From Hippophae tibetana (taxonomy: Eukaryota; Streptophyta; Magnoliopsida; Rosales; Elaeagnaceae): a stretch of DNA of 64,000 nucleotides. Where the stretch lies: assembly GCA_037013495.1 (NCBI GenBank), contig CM072812.1:39305001-39369000 (forward strand), in the 5' to 3' direction. The notes under the pieces are model-generated. The model did not search any database. It saw only the letters and a list, made by a program, of their open reading frames with translations, and was not told the origin of the DNA. Positions 23,396 to 35,513 of the stretch are shown here, piece by piece. A program made the translations under genes and the position numbers. Every line of letters starts with the position of its first letter. Positions within the stretch are counted from its first letter, which is position 1.

Positions 23396-24150
23396 TCCTT
23401 CAAGAATAACTCGAGGCTTCATACCTAGAGAAGTCTTTTTTGGAGATAGAAATTAAACATAAAGAACTTAATAGTTCAAAACTAGCATTAGAGTCCAAAA
23501 ACTATAAAGAGAATTTTGCCTCAGAAATTCCTTCTAAGGAAGGTAAAATTTATAAAGAAAGAATTCAAAATGAGAAGGAATAATCGAATAGGACTTTCAA
23601 GATACAATATTAATAACTACTATTTGAATACATAATATAAGATTTGACATCCATAATATCATAACTCTCTCCCTTGGATGTCATTTACATACAGAAAATA
23701 TATAGTTAAAACCCTTACAAGAAAGCCTAGTGGGATAAAAACTAGCAAAGAGAAAAAGAGTACAATGTTCCCATGCAATAAGCTAAAGTTACCTCGTTAA
23801 AACTTTGCCAGGAAAACCCTGTGAGACAACACTATAAGAAGGAAAAAGAGTACAACACTATGAGAAGGAAAAAGAGTACAACACATATACAAATATGCTT
23901 TCCGTGATGATGATAATTGTTAAATATAAGATATCCTTGAATAGACACATTTTAATATCAATATGAAATCTCTCAAATGTTAAAGTAAAAAGTCATAACT
24001 CATAAAATCTAAGTCTACTTGGTTGTCACTTGATTTTTTATGTAGTACCATTTCTCTATATTTCACGAATGTAGGCCAAATCTGTTTACTTTCATTACCT
24101 TTACATAATACTACTAATTTGTAAGGTGCATTTCATTATTTTGTGAAATC
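23396..24150 (+). other. EPRV-2 tail and unassigned A-rich DNA
   Basis: To about 23,582 a Lys/Glu-rich frame continues from EPRV-2 with coiled-coil-like composition. After 23,640 comes a non-coding stretch, including a direct repeat of AGAAGGAAAAAGAGTACAAC at about 23,838-23,882. I cannot assign it to an element. Confidence 0.4.
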
Positions 24151-24199
24151 TATGAGCTCTTAAAAAGGCTCATCTAAGCTATCCTCTAAGCCACCACAA

Positions 24200-25365
24200 C
24201 AAAGAGGAAGGTTATCTCTAATAAGGGAAGTTAATGAAAGAGTAGATATCGTCAATTGTGAGTTGATAGAGCTGATGAGACAAAATAAGGAACTGATGAG
24301 AATCTTAATTGACTAACTATCCCTTACCATTCTAACCCCAACAATAGCCACAAGAAAACACTACCAAAGAGTTCTTAGCTACCAATACCATAAGAGTTAT
24401 ATGAGGACGATATACACCATGAAGGGAAACTTATTCAACTTTATATTAACCAAAACCCTAAACTAGTCATATTTCAAAACCCTTAGTCACTTATCTTGAA
24501 TAACTCATATGGCTTCCTAGTTTTGCACAACCATTCTTTTTATAAACTAAATCAACCGATTGCTCAACCAAACCAACTCCTTATAAACCAAAATATCCAA
24601 AACCCCATCCATACTACCAGTACCCACAACCTCAATTGCAAGTCTATAATGCATACTTCATCCCCTAACACCTAACCTCCTTGAATTACCATAAAATTTC
24701 CAACATATAAACCTACCACCCCTAATTGACCCTATAAAAAATAGAATACAAGAAATGGAAAATGTCATACAAGAATGGGCAAAGCCAAAAAACTTCACTG
24801 TAATAAGTGATATGAATTTGGATTTGGTACAATCCCTATTTGCTTTATAAATAGAGTAAATAATTGTCCCACACAAGATGAACCTATCAAATTTTGACAA
24901 GTTTGATAGAACAATAGGTCCTACCATACACTTGACCCATTTCAAGCTCTATATGATGTCACCTAATCTTCCAGAGGGACATAGAGATGCAACATTGTGC
25001 AAAGTGTTTCCAAGAAACTTTAAAGGGGCAAGTTGAAATGGTTTGGAGAGATGGTTTCTAATTCTATATCTAGATATGCTAACCTAGTTAAGTTGTTTAT
25101 TACACACTTTGTAAATTATCGAATTGCTCGAAAGAAAGCTCATGACCTGTTTGTTCTAAACCAATATCCCAATGAAATGCTTGAGAAGTTCATAGAATGG
25201 TTCAAAAAAGAGAGAATAGATGTCAATGGCATTGATAAAGCAATGCTTGTCAAGGATTTCATAAGGAAAGTCAAGCATGATACCCCAATACACATTTCTT
25301 TAATCAAATCTCCTACCTCCACTATGGATGAGGCTATGGTCAGGGCATTGTCATGTAAAAAAACT
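24200..25365 (+). pseudogene. Ty3/gypsy gag fragment (Retrotrans_gag), plus strand
   Basis: A REVNERVD...IELMRQNKEL coiled start (about 24,225-24,300) leads to a clear Retrotrans_gag core. The core has the PEGHRDATLCKVFPRNFKG block (about 24,972-25,030), then an open frame at 25,033-25,368 with FGEMVSNSI, a THFVNYRIARK helix, LEKFIEWFKKER and DEAMVRA. This is the capsid domain of a non-chromodomain (Tat-like) gypsy element. The Leu/Trp join before 25,033 is broken by a stop. It is cut off by repeat D1 at 25,366. Confidence 0.7.
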
Positions 25366-26470
25366 TGATAGTAAAATTTTGTAAAATTTATAATAGCTCG
25401 CAAGTGCACAAGTAATTTTGTAAAAAATAACAAGTATACTTCCAAGGTCGATCTAAAGAGAAACTATATGATTTTAAATAATTCAACAAAACCTATAAAA
25501 ATGAAAATTAAACCTAAACATGATATCACAATGGTTTGAGTTTAAAAAGTCTAAACTAGTAACATAAAATTAAAAAACAAGAATACAACGATTCCACTAA
25601 TATTAGATAGATAAACAATTAACACTTAATAGAGAATTTATAAGACATATTAGTTAGTTAATCATCTTTCTCAAAATTAATTAGTTTATTAAAAAATATG
25701 AATTAATATTATTGATTTTTCTTATTTTGTATGAAAATATCCTATGATAAGGATCAAATTCTTTGTCAATAAAAACCAATTAATATCCTAAGGCGTGGAC
25801 CACTAATTGATTTAAATTAAATTATGATTTGTTTCTAAGGATATAACCATCTAAATCAATGCTTAAGGTATATCACATAATTTAGGCTCCTATTCAAGGT
25901 GTCTAAATCAAATTTTAGATTAATGTATCAAAAATATAACTTTTATATTTTAAATTTATTACAAAAATATATATTCTTAATATATTCCTCAAAAATAAAT
26001 CTTATAAAAATCTTAAAAAAGAAAATAATTCTAAATTAGATCTAGATAATGTGATCCTAAAATCTACTTTTAAATCTATTACAAAAAATATGTCATCAAT
26101 ATATTTTGTTGTAATAAATTTTGTAGACTTGAATGAAGAATAAACTTAATTTATTTTATAAAAGATATTCACCTAAATTAATATTTTACAATCATAACAA
26201 CATAATTAATAGCCCATAGTAATTTTCAACTAGACATGCACAGATTTAATGAATGATTAGAAAATTAAAAATAACTTTCAAAACGATATATATAAATAAT
26301 AGAACACAATTAAAATTAATATATCAATTGTATTATTATAGATAACTTCTGTAGTGACTTGTTATCTTGAAAAACTCTAAAAAGATCTTTCTAAACTATT
26401 TACTAAATCCATATATGGAACTTATGATCTATTTAGTTTATAGTTTTTAGAAAATTCAATCGAGTCATCT
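25366..26470 (+). repeat. Repeat D1: 1.1-kb AT-rich unit of unknown class (copy 1)
   Basis: From TGATAGTAAAATTTTG on, this segment aligns collinearly with 34,052-35,160 at an estimated 75-80% by eye, including the ATAATAGCTCGCAA start and the ATTAGATAGATAAACAATTAACACT core. It has no coding capacity. The TG start and its position breaking a gag frame suggest an LTR or small non-autonomous element, but I found no target duplication. Confidence 0.65.
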
Positions 26471-26537
26471 ATATAAATTAGGCGAGGTAGACTTCTTGAG
26501 GTAGATTTTTTTTCTTTGTGCCTTAGATATATATAAT

Positions 26538-26783
26538 GCAATCTACAATAATATGCTCAAATGAGCCATAGTAGCTACATCCAACCAAAGTATATAGGGA
26601 AGAGTAAGATGAATAACTCCAAGACGTACTTCTTATATATCTAGGATACTCCCTAGCAATGTGGCTAGCAATGCCATATTAATAACAAGTACGAATTGTA
26701 AAGTTGGGAAAATGGGGTCCTTGATTCTGTGGGGTAGTTCGCAAAGGAGGTCTCAAATGCTCAAGTTCACCACCGTGGTGGCA
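26538..26783 (-). pseudogene. SIRE-A gag: three degenerate CCHC knuckles
   Basis: In one minus frame three knuckle-like motifs occur: CHHGGELEH, then CY-stop-YGIASHIAREY, then CSYYGSFEHIIVDC. Each keeps the spacing of CX2CX4HX4C but has lost one or two cysteines (to Gly or Tyr), and the second contains a TAA. Such clusters bind RNA during particle assembly. Confidence 0.55.
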
Positions 26784-26889
26784 AAAGGGAGTGACAGTAG
26801 GTAAAAGTAGTCGACCACTACTGGAGTGATGGGTAGTGCTAGCCTTAGGTGAATGGTTCACCTTGCTAGTGGAATCTAGCTAATACCAT

Positions 26890-27470
26890 GAAAAAGATTT
26901 ACCTCTTGGGGAGATAGTGGCAGACTTTTACTCAATTCTTGGTTGGAAGCTTTGAAAATATTAGTAGAACCACCTGTAGAAGTTGAAACCCTATCACTGT
27001 ACCCAATTCAATGCTTGACCCTAGAAAACTTGACATTGTTAATAATTTTATTTAGCAATTTTAAACCCATAGTCATTCTGTCGATAGCAATGGTGGAGTG
27101 TGCCAGTTCTTTCTCCTACATGCTAAGCTTTTCTTTCATTACTGTAACCAAATCTTCCTTTTCTCTAAGGAAGGATTCAAGATAAGAGGTCAAATTATTA
27201 AGAATCTTGACACTTGTATGTAATTGATGAATCTTAGCATCTTTTCTATAAGAGAGTCGTTCAAATGATCCTTTAAGCTCTCAAGAACAATTATATTCCC
27301 TTTTAATTATTCAATTTCATTCTTCAAATTAGAAGCAAGCACAAGACTCACTAAAGATTTAGTAGTTTTACCACAAGTAGGAAACATTAATTATTCCTTA
27401 AAATTTTCAACTTCCTCATGATTTTCATTAAAATTTTCCCATAAATCATCATACATGTAAGGACTATGAG
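26890..27470 (-). pseudogene. SIRE-A gag: coiled-coil region
   Basis: Minus-strand frames show a long amphipathic, Leu/Lys/Glu-rich region (for example SLVLASNLKNEIE and IVLESLKDHLND) with several stops. It continues the gag from 28,930 across the LTR inserted at 27,471-28,861. Confidence 0.5.
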
Positions 27471-28861
27471 TGTTGGCTATTTTCGTGGACAAAATATTTA
27501 CTTGTAAGTTTGATTTTAGGCCTGCTATCAAGTTTATCAAGAAAAGCCGAACAAATATTCAAGTTTCAGATATTCGTACTTCAGGTATGTTTTTTTTATA
27601 ACTACGACACATAGGATTGCATTCATGCATTTTATAACACATTTTCATAAATCTGAAATTATATTTTATGTTAAAATATTTATTCAAACTTTAATTAATT
27701 TATGAAATTATTAATTAAATATTGTTATAATATATCTTAAGATAATATTAAGTTTTTGTTTTTAATGGGCTTTGAAAAGTTAAGACCAAAACACAATTAA
27801 CCCTAACCCTAATATCATTAAGTATTATCATTATCTATATATATAGATACATTAGAGTTAGAGAGGTGTGAGGAAAAAAAAATAGAAAGTGAATACAAGG
27901 AGGCCGAATAGAAGTTAAAACAAATATGTGTTGCTGCCGAAAAGAATAGAAAACAAAAATTCAGAGGAAAAAAGTTTAATTGTCTTCACGCTGCGAGATA
28001 TAGGTAAGTAATATATATATATAATATATAAATGAAGTTGAACAATGTAAGTAATATATATATAAAGGAAGTTGAAGCACGCAGTAAAGATGATTAATAT
28101 ATAAATAATATGATTAAGTAATTAATATATATTAATTTATAAGTTCTTGATAAAAGAGTTTGATATTTTGATAATATGTTTTTATGGTTTCTTCTTTAAT
28201 TTTGTTCTTAAATTGTTAGATCAAATAATTATTTTTGTCATATCATAGTTATTTGATTTGATTATTAATCTTTAAAGAAGTCATTTTTATGGAACTTATA
28301 CGGAATCTTTTTGCTCTAGAATTTACTAGTTGATTTGATTTAAGTGTCATATATTTTGAATCATCTAGTTAGGATTATTCATTGTTAAATCCGTTCTAGA
28401 ACACACACGGAAACTTGTGTTTCTTTTTGTGCTAACCTTTTTGCAGTTCATTTGTGAACGATCTGATTGGCGGGAAGCTTATTGGAACGTTGGTCTGGAA
28501 ACCGTTCACGCTAATATTGGAAACTGTGAAAACAGAGTAGGGGCTCATAAGTAAAGTACATTGGGGCAGTATCCTAGGAAGGGTAGCATAAGACCGAGTT
28601 TGTACTTGAACATTTGATTTTCATAGTGGAAAGTTAGGTGGTCCGGTGGACCGGTGGTTTTCCTCTTAGGTCATTGTTGTGGCCTAGGTTGTTTCCACCT
28701 AAAAAAAATCGTGTGTTATTATTTTATTTCGGTACTTATTTTTACACACGATTGCATGTCTGGCTGCTTTGTTTAGGTTATTAAATTATAAATTAGTAAA
28801 AATTAAAAATAACCTATTCACCCCCTCTAGGTTAATTAGGTCCATATTTTATAAACTTTCA
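27471..28861 (+). repeat. LTR C1 (about 1.39 kb), solo, inside SIRE-A gag
   Basis: Starts TGTTGGCTATT and ends AAACTTTCA. The 3' half aligns with LTR C2 (35,514-36,323), for example the GGTGGTTTTC...CTAGGTT...TTTCCAC...CGTGTGTT series. It interrupts the gag reading of SIRE-A, so it inserted later. No internal domain adjoins either end. The 5-bp flanks (ATGAG and ATACC) do not match, so target duplication is unproven. Confidence 0.75.
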
Positions 28862-28929
28862 ATACCTTTTTTGAAAGACTCCACACTTACTTGTGTTCAT
28901 GTTATTGTTCATCAATAGAGGACTTCCTT

Positions 28930-30288
28930 TCCTTTAGAGCTTTTTCAAAATGATGACCTCACATTCTTTTTCCTCAAGGCTCTCCATAGCTTTTCCCTTA
29001 TCCTTTTCAGACTATGTATGCTATAAAAGTAAAGCATTGTAAGAATAAAGAAATACATATTTTTCATCTTCGACTTCATCGTCTTCAATAGTCTCTTCTT
29101 GAATATCTGAGGTAGTAGTCGAAGGATTAACAATACTAATAGAGGCAACGAATGCCATAAAGTTAGTATCATCTTCATCATCACTACAGGTACTATCCAA
29201 AATAATGACCTTAGCTTTCATTGCATGTATGTTTGTGCATTTTAGCTTTTGAAAGCAATGAGCAGCAATGTGTCCTTACTTTACATATTCAAATCCCCTT
29301 ATTTTATTCAAATGACCTTTACTCAAAAACCATTTTTAGATTCTTTATCATCTTTAGTAGGTCTTGAAGTATTGGAATTGGAAGTATCTCTTCCAGTAGT
29401 CCTAAAAGGATGTTTCTTCTACCTAAAGAACCTGGTAAATCTTGGAGCGAAGAATGTCATATCCTTCTCATTAGGCTTAGAATCATTATCATCACAACAT
29501 GTGGTACACATATCTTTGATTGATTCACTTCCCTTAGTAGTCTTAAGGGTTAAGATCTTTCCCTTTTAAGAATTAATATGCTCTTATCATGGTGAAAGAT
29601 GATGCAATTCGAAGACTTGAAATTCACAAACTAGCTTATTTATAATGAGCTCACCTGGTTTGTACATTGACAACAATACAATGACCTTAGCATGAAACCT
29701 AAAAGGTAGACAGGCAATTATCCTTTCAATTTATTTTTCTTCATTAGTTGGTCTACCTAGGTTATGAGAACAATTTACTATGTTGGAAAATTGTGCATAA
29801 AACTGATCAAAAGTCTCATCTTCTTGCATAATGCATAATTCAAAATCTCTATTTCGCTTCAGCATCTTGGATCTCTTAACTGCAAAAGTACCTTCATGTG
29901 TTGTTTCCAGAATATTCCATAGCTTTTTAGAAGACGTACAACTCTAAATCCTTCTATATTTGTCAGGCGACACAACTTTGATGATAGCATATAAACCATT
30001 CAGATTCCTTGGATTCATCCTTAGTCCATTCAATCATAGGTTTTGGGATGATAATATTGTCAGGTAGGGTAAGTCTAGCCATTTTAAACAAGAAACTGTG
30101 CTCGGTCCCCTTGAGACTAGAAAAGGCCCTTATTTGAGACTTCCAATAGGCATAGTTAAGCTTATTGAAAATTAGAGGTGTACTTACATTACCTTCTTCT
30201 CTTGATTCCATAAGAGAGAAAGTATGCTTGTGAAATAACAAGTTAACAAGATCAACATCGAAGAGGTTAAGCCCAAAAAGCTGCACTA
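28930..30288 (-). pseudogene. SIRE-A gag: N-terminal UBN2 domain and first knuckle
   Basis: From MESREEGNVSTPLIFNKLNY (about 30,211) the minus strand shows the standard copia gag start, NYAYWKSQIRAF, and then in other frames the UBN2 core (about 29,570-29,960) with THEGTFAVKRSK, DETFDQFYAQFSNIV and LPFRFHAKV. A degenerate knuckle GHIAAHCF (about 29,255) and an acidic DEDD segment follow (29,021-29,221). Several frameshifts are present. This capsid protein would package the element's RNA. Confidence 0.75.
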
Positions 30289-30300
30289 GCTTTGATACCA
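30289..30300 (-). other. SIRE-A primer-binding site
   Basis: Minus strand TGGTATCAAAGC, the initiator tRNA-Met type, lies two bases inside the LTR boundary at 30,303. Confidence 0.8.
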
Positions 30301-30302
30301 AT

Positions 30303-31495
30303 TGAAAGAGTCAATGACCTGGTATACGACTAGGGTAAGGAGAAACAGACTCCTAAAAGACTCTACCTTAACTCATAAAAAGTAGAATAGTAAATCACTT
30401 ACGCACTTCATATAATAGAAGCACAAAACATATAATATTAAAAGTAGATAACTTTAATAACATATATTAAATATAATAAATATAGAATAGGTAAGAACAT
30501 AAACGTTTTCTAATCTAAGTTTAACCTTTTAGTATGTTGAAACATACACACCTTAAACTTGGATTATACTAGCATAATATCAGATCATGCATAATACTCA
30601 ATATAACAAGGTAAACCCATATAGAGACTGTAACTATATGGTAACATCCTCGGGTTTCTTAAGGTAACCACTCACGAGTAAATAATTCATTATGCAAAAA
30701 TAAACAAGTTACAACTCTAATAGACAATAAAACCACTATTATCTCTATTAGTTGGTACTGTCATCCTAACTGCCTACTGCTCTCCACTTGCTATTTTTTT
30801 CACCATTTTGGTTCAACATTTGAACTCAACTGTCCTCCACAACCACTACCACCTAATGTGGTATGATTGGAAACAATAGATGAGTAACTAGAAGTGTTTT
30901 AACTCATACTCTCAAGGGAAACATAGTCCACTACTAATATCAAATTGTGTATGGGAGACACACAATCAAACCACATATCCATATAGCTTACAATTTGATT
31001 ACTAAACTTACAAAATGACTTACTCTTAAATGTATGCTCACCAAAATAATTTTAAAAATAGATATAAATCTCAAAGTGAATTTTGGTAGAGTTTTAGTTC
31101 TTAAACAAGGGGTAAAGAAGAGAGAAATGAGTGGGATATTTATAAGGCTCAATTTTGTCACTTTGTTGGCCATCTCGCCAACCACCTTGCCAACGGTGGT
31201 GGAGAGCTTGGTAGCAAGGTTCAAAAAAGTTATATTTTTTATTTTCAATAATGTTGAGTACTATCCATACCCAAAATATGCCAAAAACCACAAGTAAAAA
31301 TGTCAGTTCACTCGCATGCTTGCTCATCAAAAACCAACATTTTACCTAGCAAACATACAATAAAAACCAACCCCGTGGGGTGTGTAAACTCGTTTGCATT
31401 CAAAGTATACCTAACCATGTGAGTATGTGAATTACTGATATCGTATTTTGTATACATGAAGCCAACACACAAACACGAGTACAATAGGACTTACA
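30303..31495 (-). repeat. SIRE-A 5' LTR (about 1.19 kb)
   Basis: Its PBS-side half (to about 30,860) aligns with 41,798-42,800 and its outer half aligns with 38,950-39,471 and 48,540-49,036, so it serves as the full-length reference for this LTR family. A minus-strand TATA-like CTTATAAATA lies at about 31,136-31,145. The outer end is taken at CTTACA (31,495). Confidence 0.75.
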
Positions 31496-32120
31496 AAGAT
31501 AAAGATTTGAAGATTCTTGAATTTGTTTTAACAAATTTCTTAATGAAATGGTAAGAAAATGGATGGAAATAGGATTTTTATGAAGAAATTTGAAAGATTA
31601 AAGAGAAAAGGTGATATTTTTAGGGTTATTATGTGTTTGAGGTAGAGAAAAATTAGGTTTTTGTGTGAAGAAGATGAGAAAAATGGAGGAAATGGAATTT
31701 GGAACATGGTATTTATGTGTAAAAATTACACGTGGGCCATGGTGTAAGTTTATTCACGTCACGACGCGAGCTTTTAAACTTTCACGAAAAATGTTTACAA
31801 CCACCTATGCTACAACGTAGTTAAATTCATGCCGTAGTGTGAAAATAATTATTAGCACCCAAATTTTCAATTCAAGACCCTTATACTCAGCCTTAAAAAC
31901 ACCATGTGTGGCATGAAAGTTTTTATTTTTTTTATTTTTTAATAATCTAACCTAACATTAAATCTAAGTAATATTTAATCATAATAAAATAAAATTAAAA
32001 TAAAAACATTATAATTATTACTACAACTAACAAAAATTTAAATATAGTTAATAATTATTATAAAAACAACTATAACTATATAATGAAAATAAATTAAATT
32101 AATGAGAATAATGGTTTATC
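31496..32120. other. Unassigned LTR- or UTR-like sequence
   Basis: There is a purine-rich start (31,500-31,700), then a mixed block with ACGTGGGCC and CACGACGCG. It lies upstream (plus) of a minus-strand gypsy gag and may be that element's non-coding part. No partner copy was found. Confidence 0.35.
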
Positions 32121-33400
32121 TCGCCATCCAAGACTATGTTTATAATCTTTAACAAGATGTTGCTTCAGAGGCTTCTATTTTAATAAATTCAATGTCCTTA
32201 CATCATTAAGTTTAATTGTTGCTATGATTAGGCAATTTTTCTTTCCCTTGCATCTACAAGTGTTTAGCCAATTTCTCTACCAGTATCTCTACCCGGTTCA
32301 CAGATGCTTGCAAGGAATCCAACCTTTGATTATTCTTAGATTGGCCATCCTTGCTAACTTGAATGAAAGCATTCGAGTTATCCTCTAGGGATGGTCTGTT
32401 GGGAGGATTCCATGGCACTTATTGGTGGCATTACAAGGCCTATGGATTAGAGTTCTAGGAAAATGGAGGATTAGTTTGCCTCTAGGAGAAATTAGTATTA
32501 TTTCTCCACTCTATATTGTAGGTGTTTGCATTTGGGGTCATACTTGAGTTATGGTTGGTACCCCTCTATTACATTAACACGTTCAGGTCCTTCAACAACT
32601 TTTCTTTGGTAGGATATGCATCAGCACTATGTCCTAGTGGATTGTGTAGCGAGAAGTTAAACTTTCTTGGTCAGCTATACTAGATGCATTGATACTTTTG
32701 TACCGAAGTCTATTTCATGGATTCTATCTCCTTTCACTTATGAGCTCTTCTATGAGAATTAGCACCCATTATCTCAAAGATGTTATAAGTCTCTAAGGTA
32801 GTTTTTTCATCTATAACTCATCCTGTAGTGTTGTCGATGGTGAGCTGACATTGTTGTATCAATCCATCATAGAAAAATTGATTATGTAATTATAGTGGAT
32901 AGCTTTGATGAGGGCATTAAGAGAGGAATAATTTAACGTCTCCCAAGCTTCATGGAAAGGTTCACCCTTAATATGGGATAAAGTAACTATCTTAGCTCTC
33001 AATTCTAATGTTTTATGATGGGAATAAAATTTTCCCATAAATTTATTATAAACATCCTCCTAGGTCATAGGGAACCTGGTACGAGTGACATTAGCCAAGC
33101 ATTAGCCTTGTACTTAAGAGTGTAAGAGAAACACCTTATTCTTAGCTAATCCTCGATAAGTACACTGAGAGGAAAAGTTTGGACTATTACATAGAAATCC
33201 CTAATGAAATACAAGAAGTCTTCATTAGCCAATTCGTGGAAAAAAGATAACATAAAAAATGAATTATTCTCAATTTATAGTTCCTTGTAACCTCACCTAA
33301 TTGGATTGAGATAGTGGTAGTGCCTATGATTGTCCTTGCATTCTTCGGCATAGTTATTTCCTTGGGTTTTAGATTTTTTCCCATCTCTAAAGGTTCAAAA
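32121..33400 (-). pseudogene. Ty3/gypsy gag fragment, minus strand
   Basis: Minus frames give an MPKNARTIIG start region (about 33,347), then the Retrotrans_gag core with EAWETLNY near 32,960 and the downstream FYDGLIQQCQLTIDNTTG block (about 32,823-32,880), LETYNIFEIM, and a C-terminal Asn/Pro-rich section ending with NRVEILVEKLAKHL (about 32,250-32,290). This is the Athila-like gag arrangement also seen in G1 but clearly another copy or family. Frames shift repeatedly. Confidence 0.65.
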
Positions 33401-34051
33401 GGAGGATCTAGGTTTCGTTCTAGAATTTGCTTAATTAAAGGCTTTTAGATCTCAATATCCAACTTCTTAATAGTACTTTAGATCTATTAAAGGTGTAACA
33501 GGATACCTTAAAGATATCTTTATCTCCTATAAACTGCAAAAACAACAAATTAAAATCACCTGATAAATAGAAAAATAAAAAAGATAAAGTAAATACACAC
33601 AATATACATATGATACAAACAATTTATTATATAATAATACTAGTTAAATAATTACAACATACAATATATGATAAAAATAATTCATTATATAATAATATAC
33701 GTTCGTACATTGAAATACTAAACAAAATAATTTAAAAATTAAAAATTAAAAATAATTGAGATAATAAATAAATAAAATAAAACAAAGTTAAAATTTAAAA
33801 ATTAAAATTAATTCAAAAATATTAAAAAAATTAAGTTAATAAATAATTAAATATCTAAAGTCATTTTTTATTTTTTATTTAAAAAAAATTATTATTTTTA
33901 TTTACAAAGAACTTTGAATTTTTGAATTTATTTTCAAGTAAAAAAAAATTACGAATATTTACAAAACAAAAGTTTTTAAGATTTTTTATTATAAAAATTT
34001 GAAACACTATTTCTCTCTCACAAGGCGCAAAAAACTTTAAGGCGAAAACTT
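33401..34051. other. AT-rich low-complexity spacer
   Basis: Mostly A/T runs with no open frame of substance. Confidence 0.5.
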
Positions 34052-35160
34052 TATAGTCAAATTTTGTAAAATTTATAATAGCTCGCAAATGCATGAATTA
34101 TTTATAAAAATTAATAAGTATTCTTATAAGATCCATATAAGATGAAAGTACGTGATTTTAAATAATTTCCCAAAACTCTTAAAAATGAAAAATAAAGCTA
34201 AATATTCTGTCACAATGATTTAAGTTTGAAAAGTCTAAACTAATAATATAAAATTAAAAGATAATAATATAGTTGATTCAATAAATATTAGATAGATAAA
34301 CAATTAACACTCAACGAAGAATTTATAAGATATATTAGTTATTAATCATGTTTGTTCAAAATTAATTAAGTTATTAAAGATTATAAATTAATATTATGAA
34401 TGTTTTCTTTTTTTATGGAAATATCTTAATATGGGAATCATATTATTTGTTAATAAAGACAAATGAATAATCTAAGTGACAGATTACAAATTGATTTAAA
34501 TTAAATTATAAGTTGTTTATAAAGAAATAATAATGCATCTAAATTACTAGTTAAGATGGAACATATAATTTGGACTATCATTTAAGATGTATAAATTATA
34601 TTTTAGTTTAATGTATTTGAAACCTATCTTTCATATTTTAAATTTATTACAAAAAATATATTCTCAATATATTCCTTGATAATAAATCTTGTAAAAATCT
34701 TGAAATAGAAAATAATTATAAATTAGATCTAGATAATTAGATCTTAAAATTTAATTTTCAGATTTTAAATCTATTATGAAAAATATGTTATCAAAATTTT
34801 TTTTTGTAATAAACTTTATAGAATTTTTGAACGAAGAAATAAACTTTTATTTTATAAAAAAATCACCTAAATTAATATTTTGCAATCATACCAACATAAT
34901 TAATATCCCATAGTAATTTTTAGAGATACATGCTTTGATTTATTGAATGATCATTAATTATGTTGGTATGCTTTAATATCCCATAATTATTGAATGACCA
35001 ACATAATTTATTTTATTGAATGATACATAAAATTAATACCTCAATTATATTGTTACATATAACTTCTATATCAATATGTTGTTTGGAAAAACTCCAAAAA
35101 CATCTATCTAAATTGTTTACTAAATCAAAACTACTATATAAAAGATAAAATTATAGTTGA
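34052..35160 (+). repeat. Repeat D2: 1.1-kb unit of unknown class (copy 2)
   Basis: Direct-orientation relative of D1 (25,366-26,470), collinear from ATAATAGCTCGCAA to the CTAAA(C/T)TGTTTACTAAATC region. It contains a local duplication around CATAATTAATATCCCATA (about 34,896-34,990) not present in D1. Confidence 0.65.
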
Positions 35161-35508
35161 CTAAAATTCCTAAGTTGTTAATGAAAATTGAAACTACAAA
35201 ACCTATTTTCCAATCAGATTGAACTCTAATTATTGTGTTTTCTACTGAGCATTGAGGCTCAATTTATAGGTAAGGAGTGGCTGAGAAAAAAAGATAAAAG
35301 TATGAATCGTGAGGGAAGTATTAATGTGTGCCGCAACCTATATTGTTCCACCACAGTGACCCATATCTATTCTAGTATACGTGCAATCACAATCCAATAA
35401 GGTTGCACAAGGCCAACACTAATCCATGCCCCGACTTGCATTGAACTTCTTTTCTCTAATTCCTTTTCGTTTAACCATTTTCAAACTTGGTTGGTACATA
35501 TGTGGTGT
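35161..35508. other. Unassigned spacer
   Basis: Non-coding, with a slightly GC-richer stretch at about 35,320-35,440. Nothing was recognised. Confidence 0.4.
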
Positions 35509-35513
35509 ACATG

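Larger units (their letters stand above)
18840..23640 (+). mobile_element. EPRV-2: second endogenous pararetrovirus, decayed
   Basis: Plus-strand modules follow the pararetroviral order: movement protein, a coiled-coil-like segment, coat region with CCHC finger, aspartic protease, RT and RNase H, and a Lys/Glu-rich tail. No integrase or LTR is seen. The element is extremely A-rich on plus and full of stops and shifts. The RT wording (DCKS-like block, LKQAS, a long Lys-rich RNase H) differs from EPRV-1 and recalls the badnavirus/tungrovirus side of the family; that placement is an inference by eye. Confidence 0.8.
26530..31495 (-). mobile_element. SIRE-A: SIRE/Maximus-like copia element, 5' part only
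   Basis: On minus the order is 5' LTR (31,495 to 30,303), PBS, gag head (to about 28,930), an inserted LTR (27,471-28,861), gag coiled region and a zinc-knuckle cluster (to 26,538). No protease or pol follows; repeat D1 lies beyond. The gag wording fits the SIRE/Maximus lineage, whose gags are long with coiled coils and several knuckles. Confidence 0.7.

Noticed and set aside
23640-24150. Possible conserved leader or UTR of an element (purine-rich GAAGGAAAAAGAGTACAAC repeats)
   Set aside because: It looks retroelement-derived but I could not tie it to any LTR, PBS or domain here, so it is left unassigned.
27799-27812. Telomere-like AACCCTAACCCTAA
   Set aside because: Only two units, inside LTR C1. 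Too short for an interstitial telomere.
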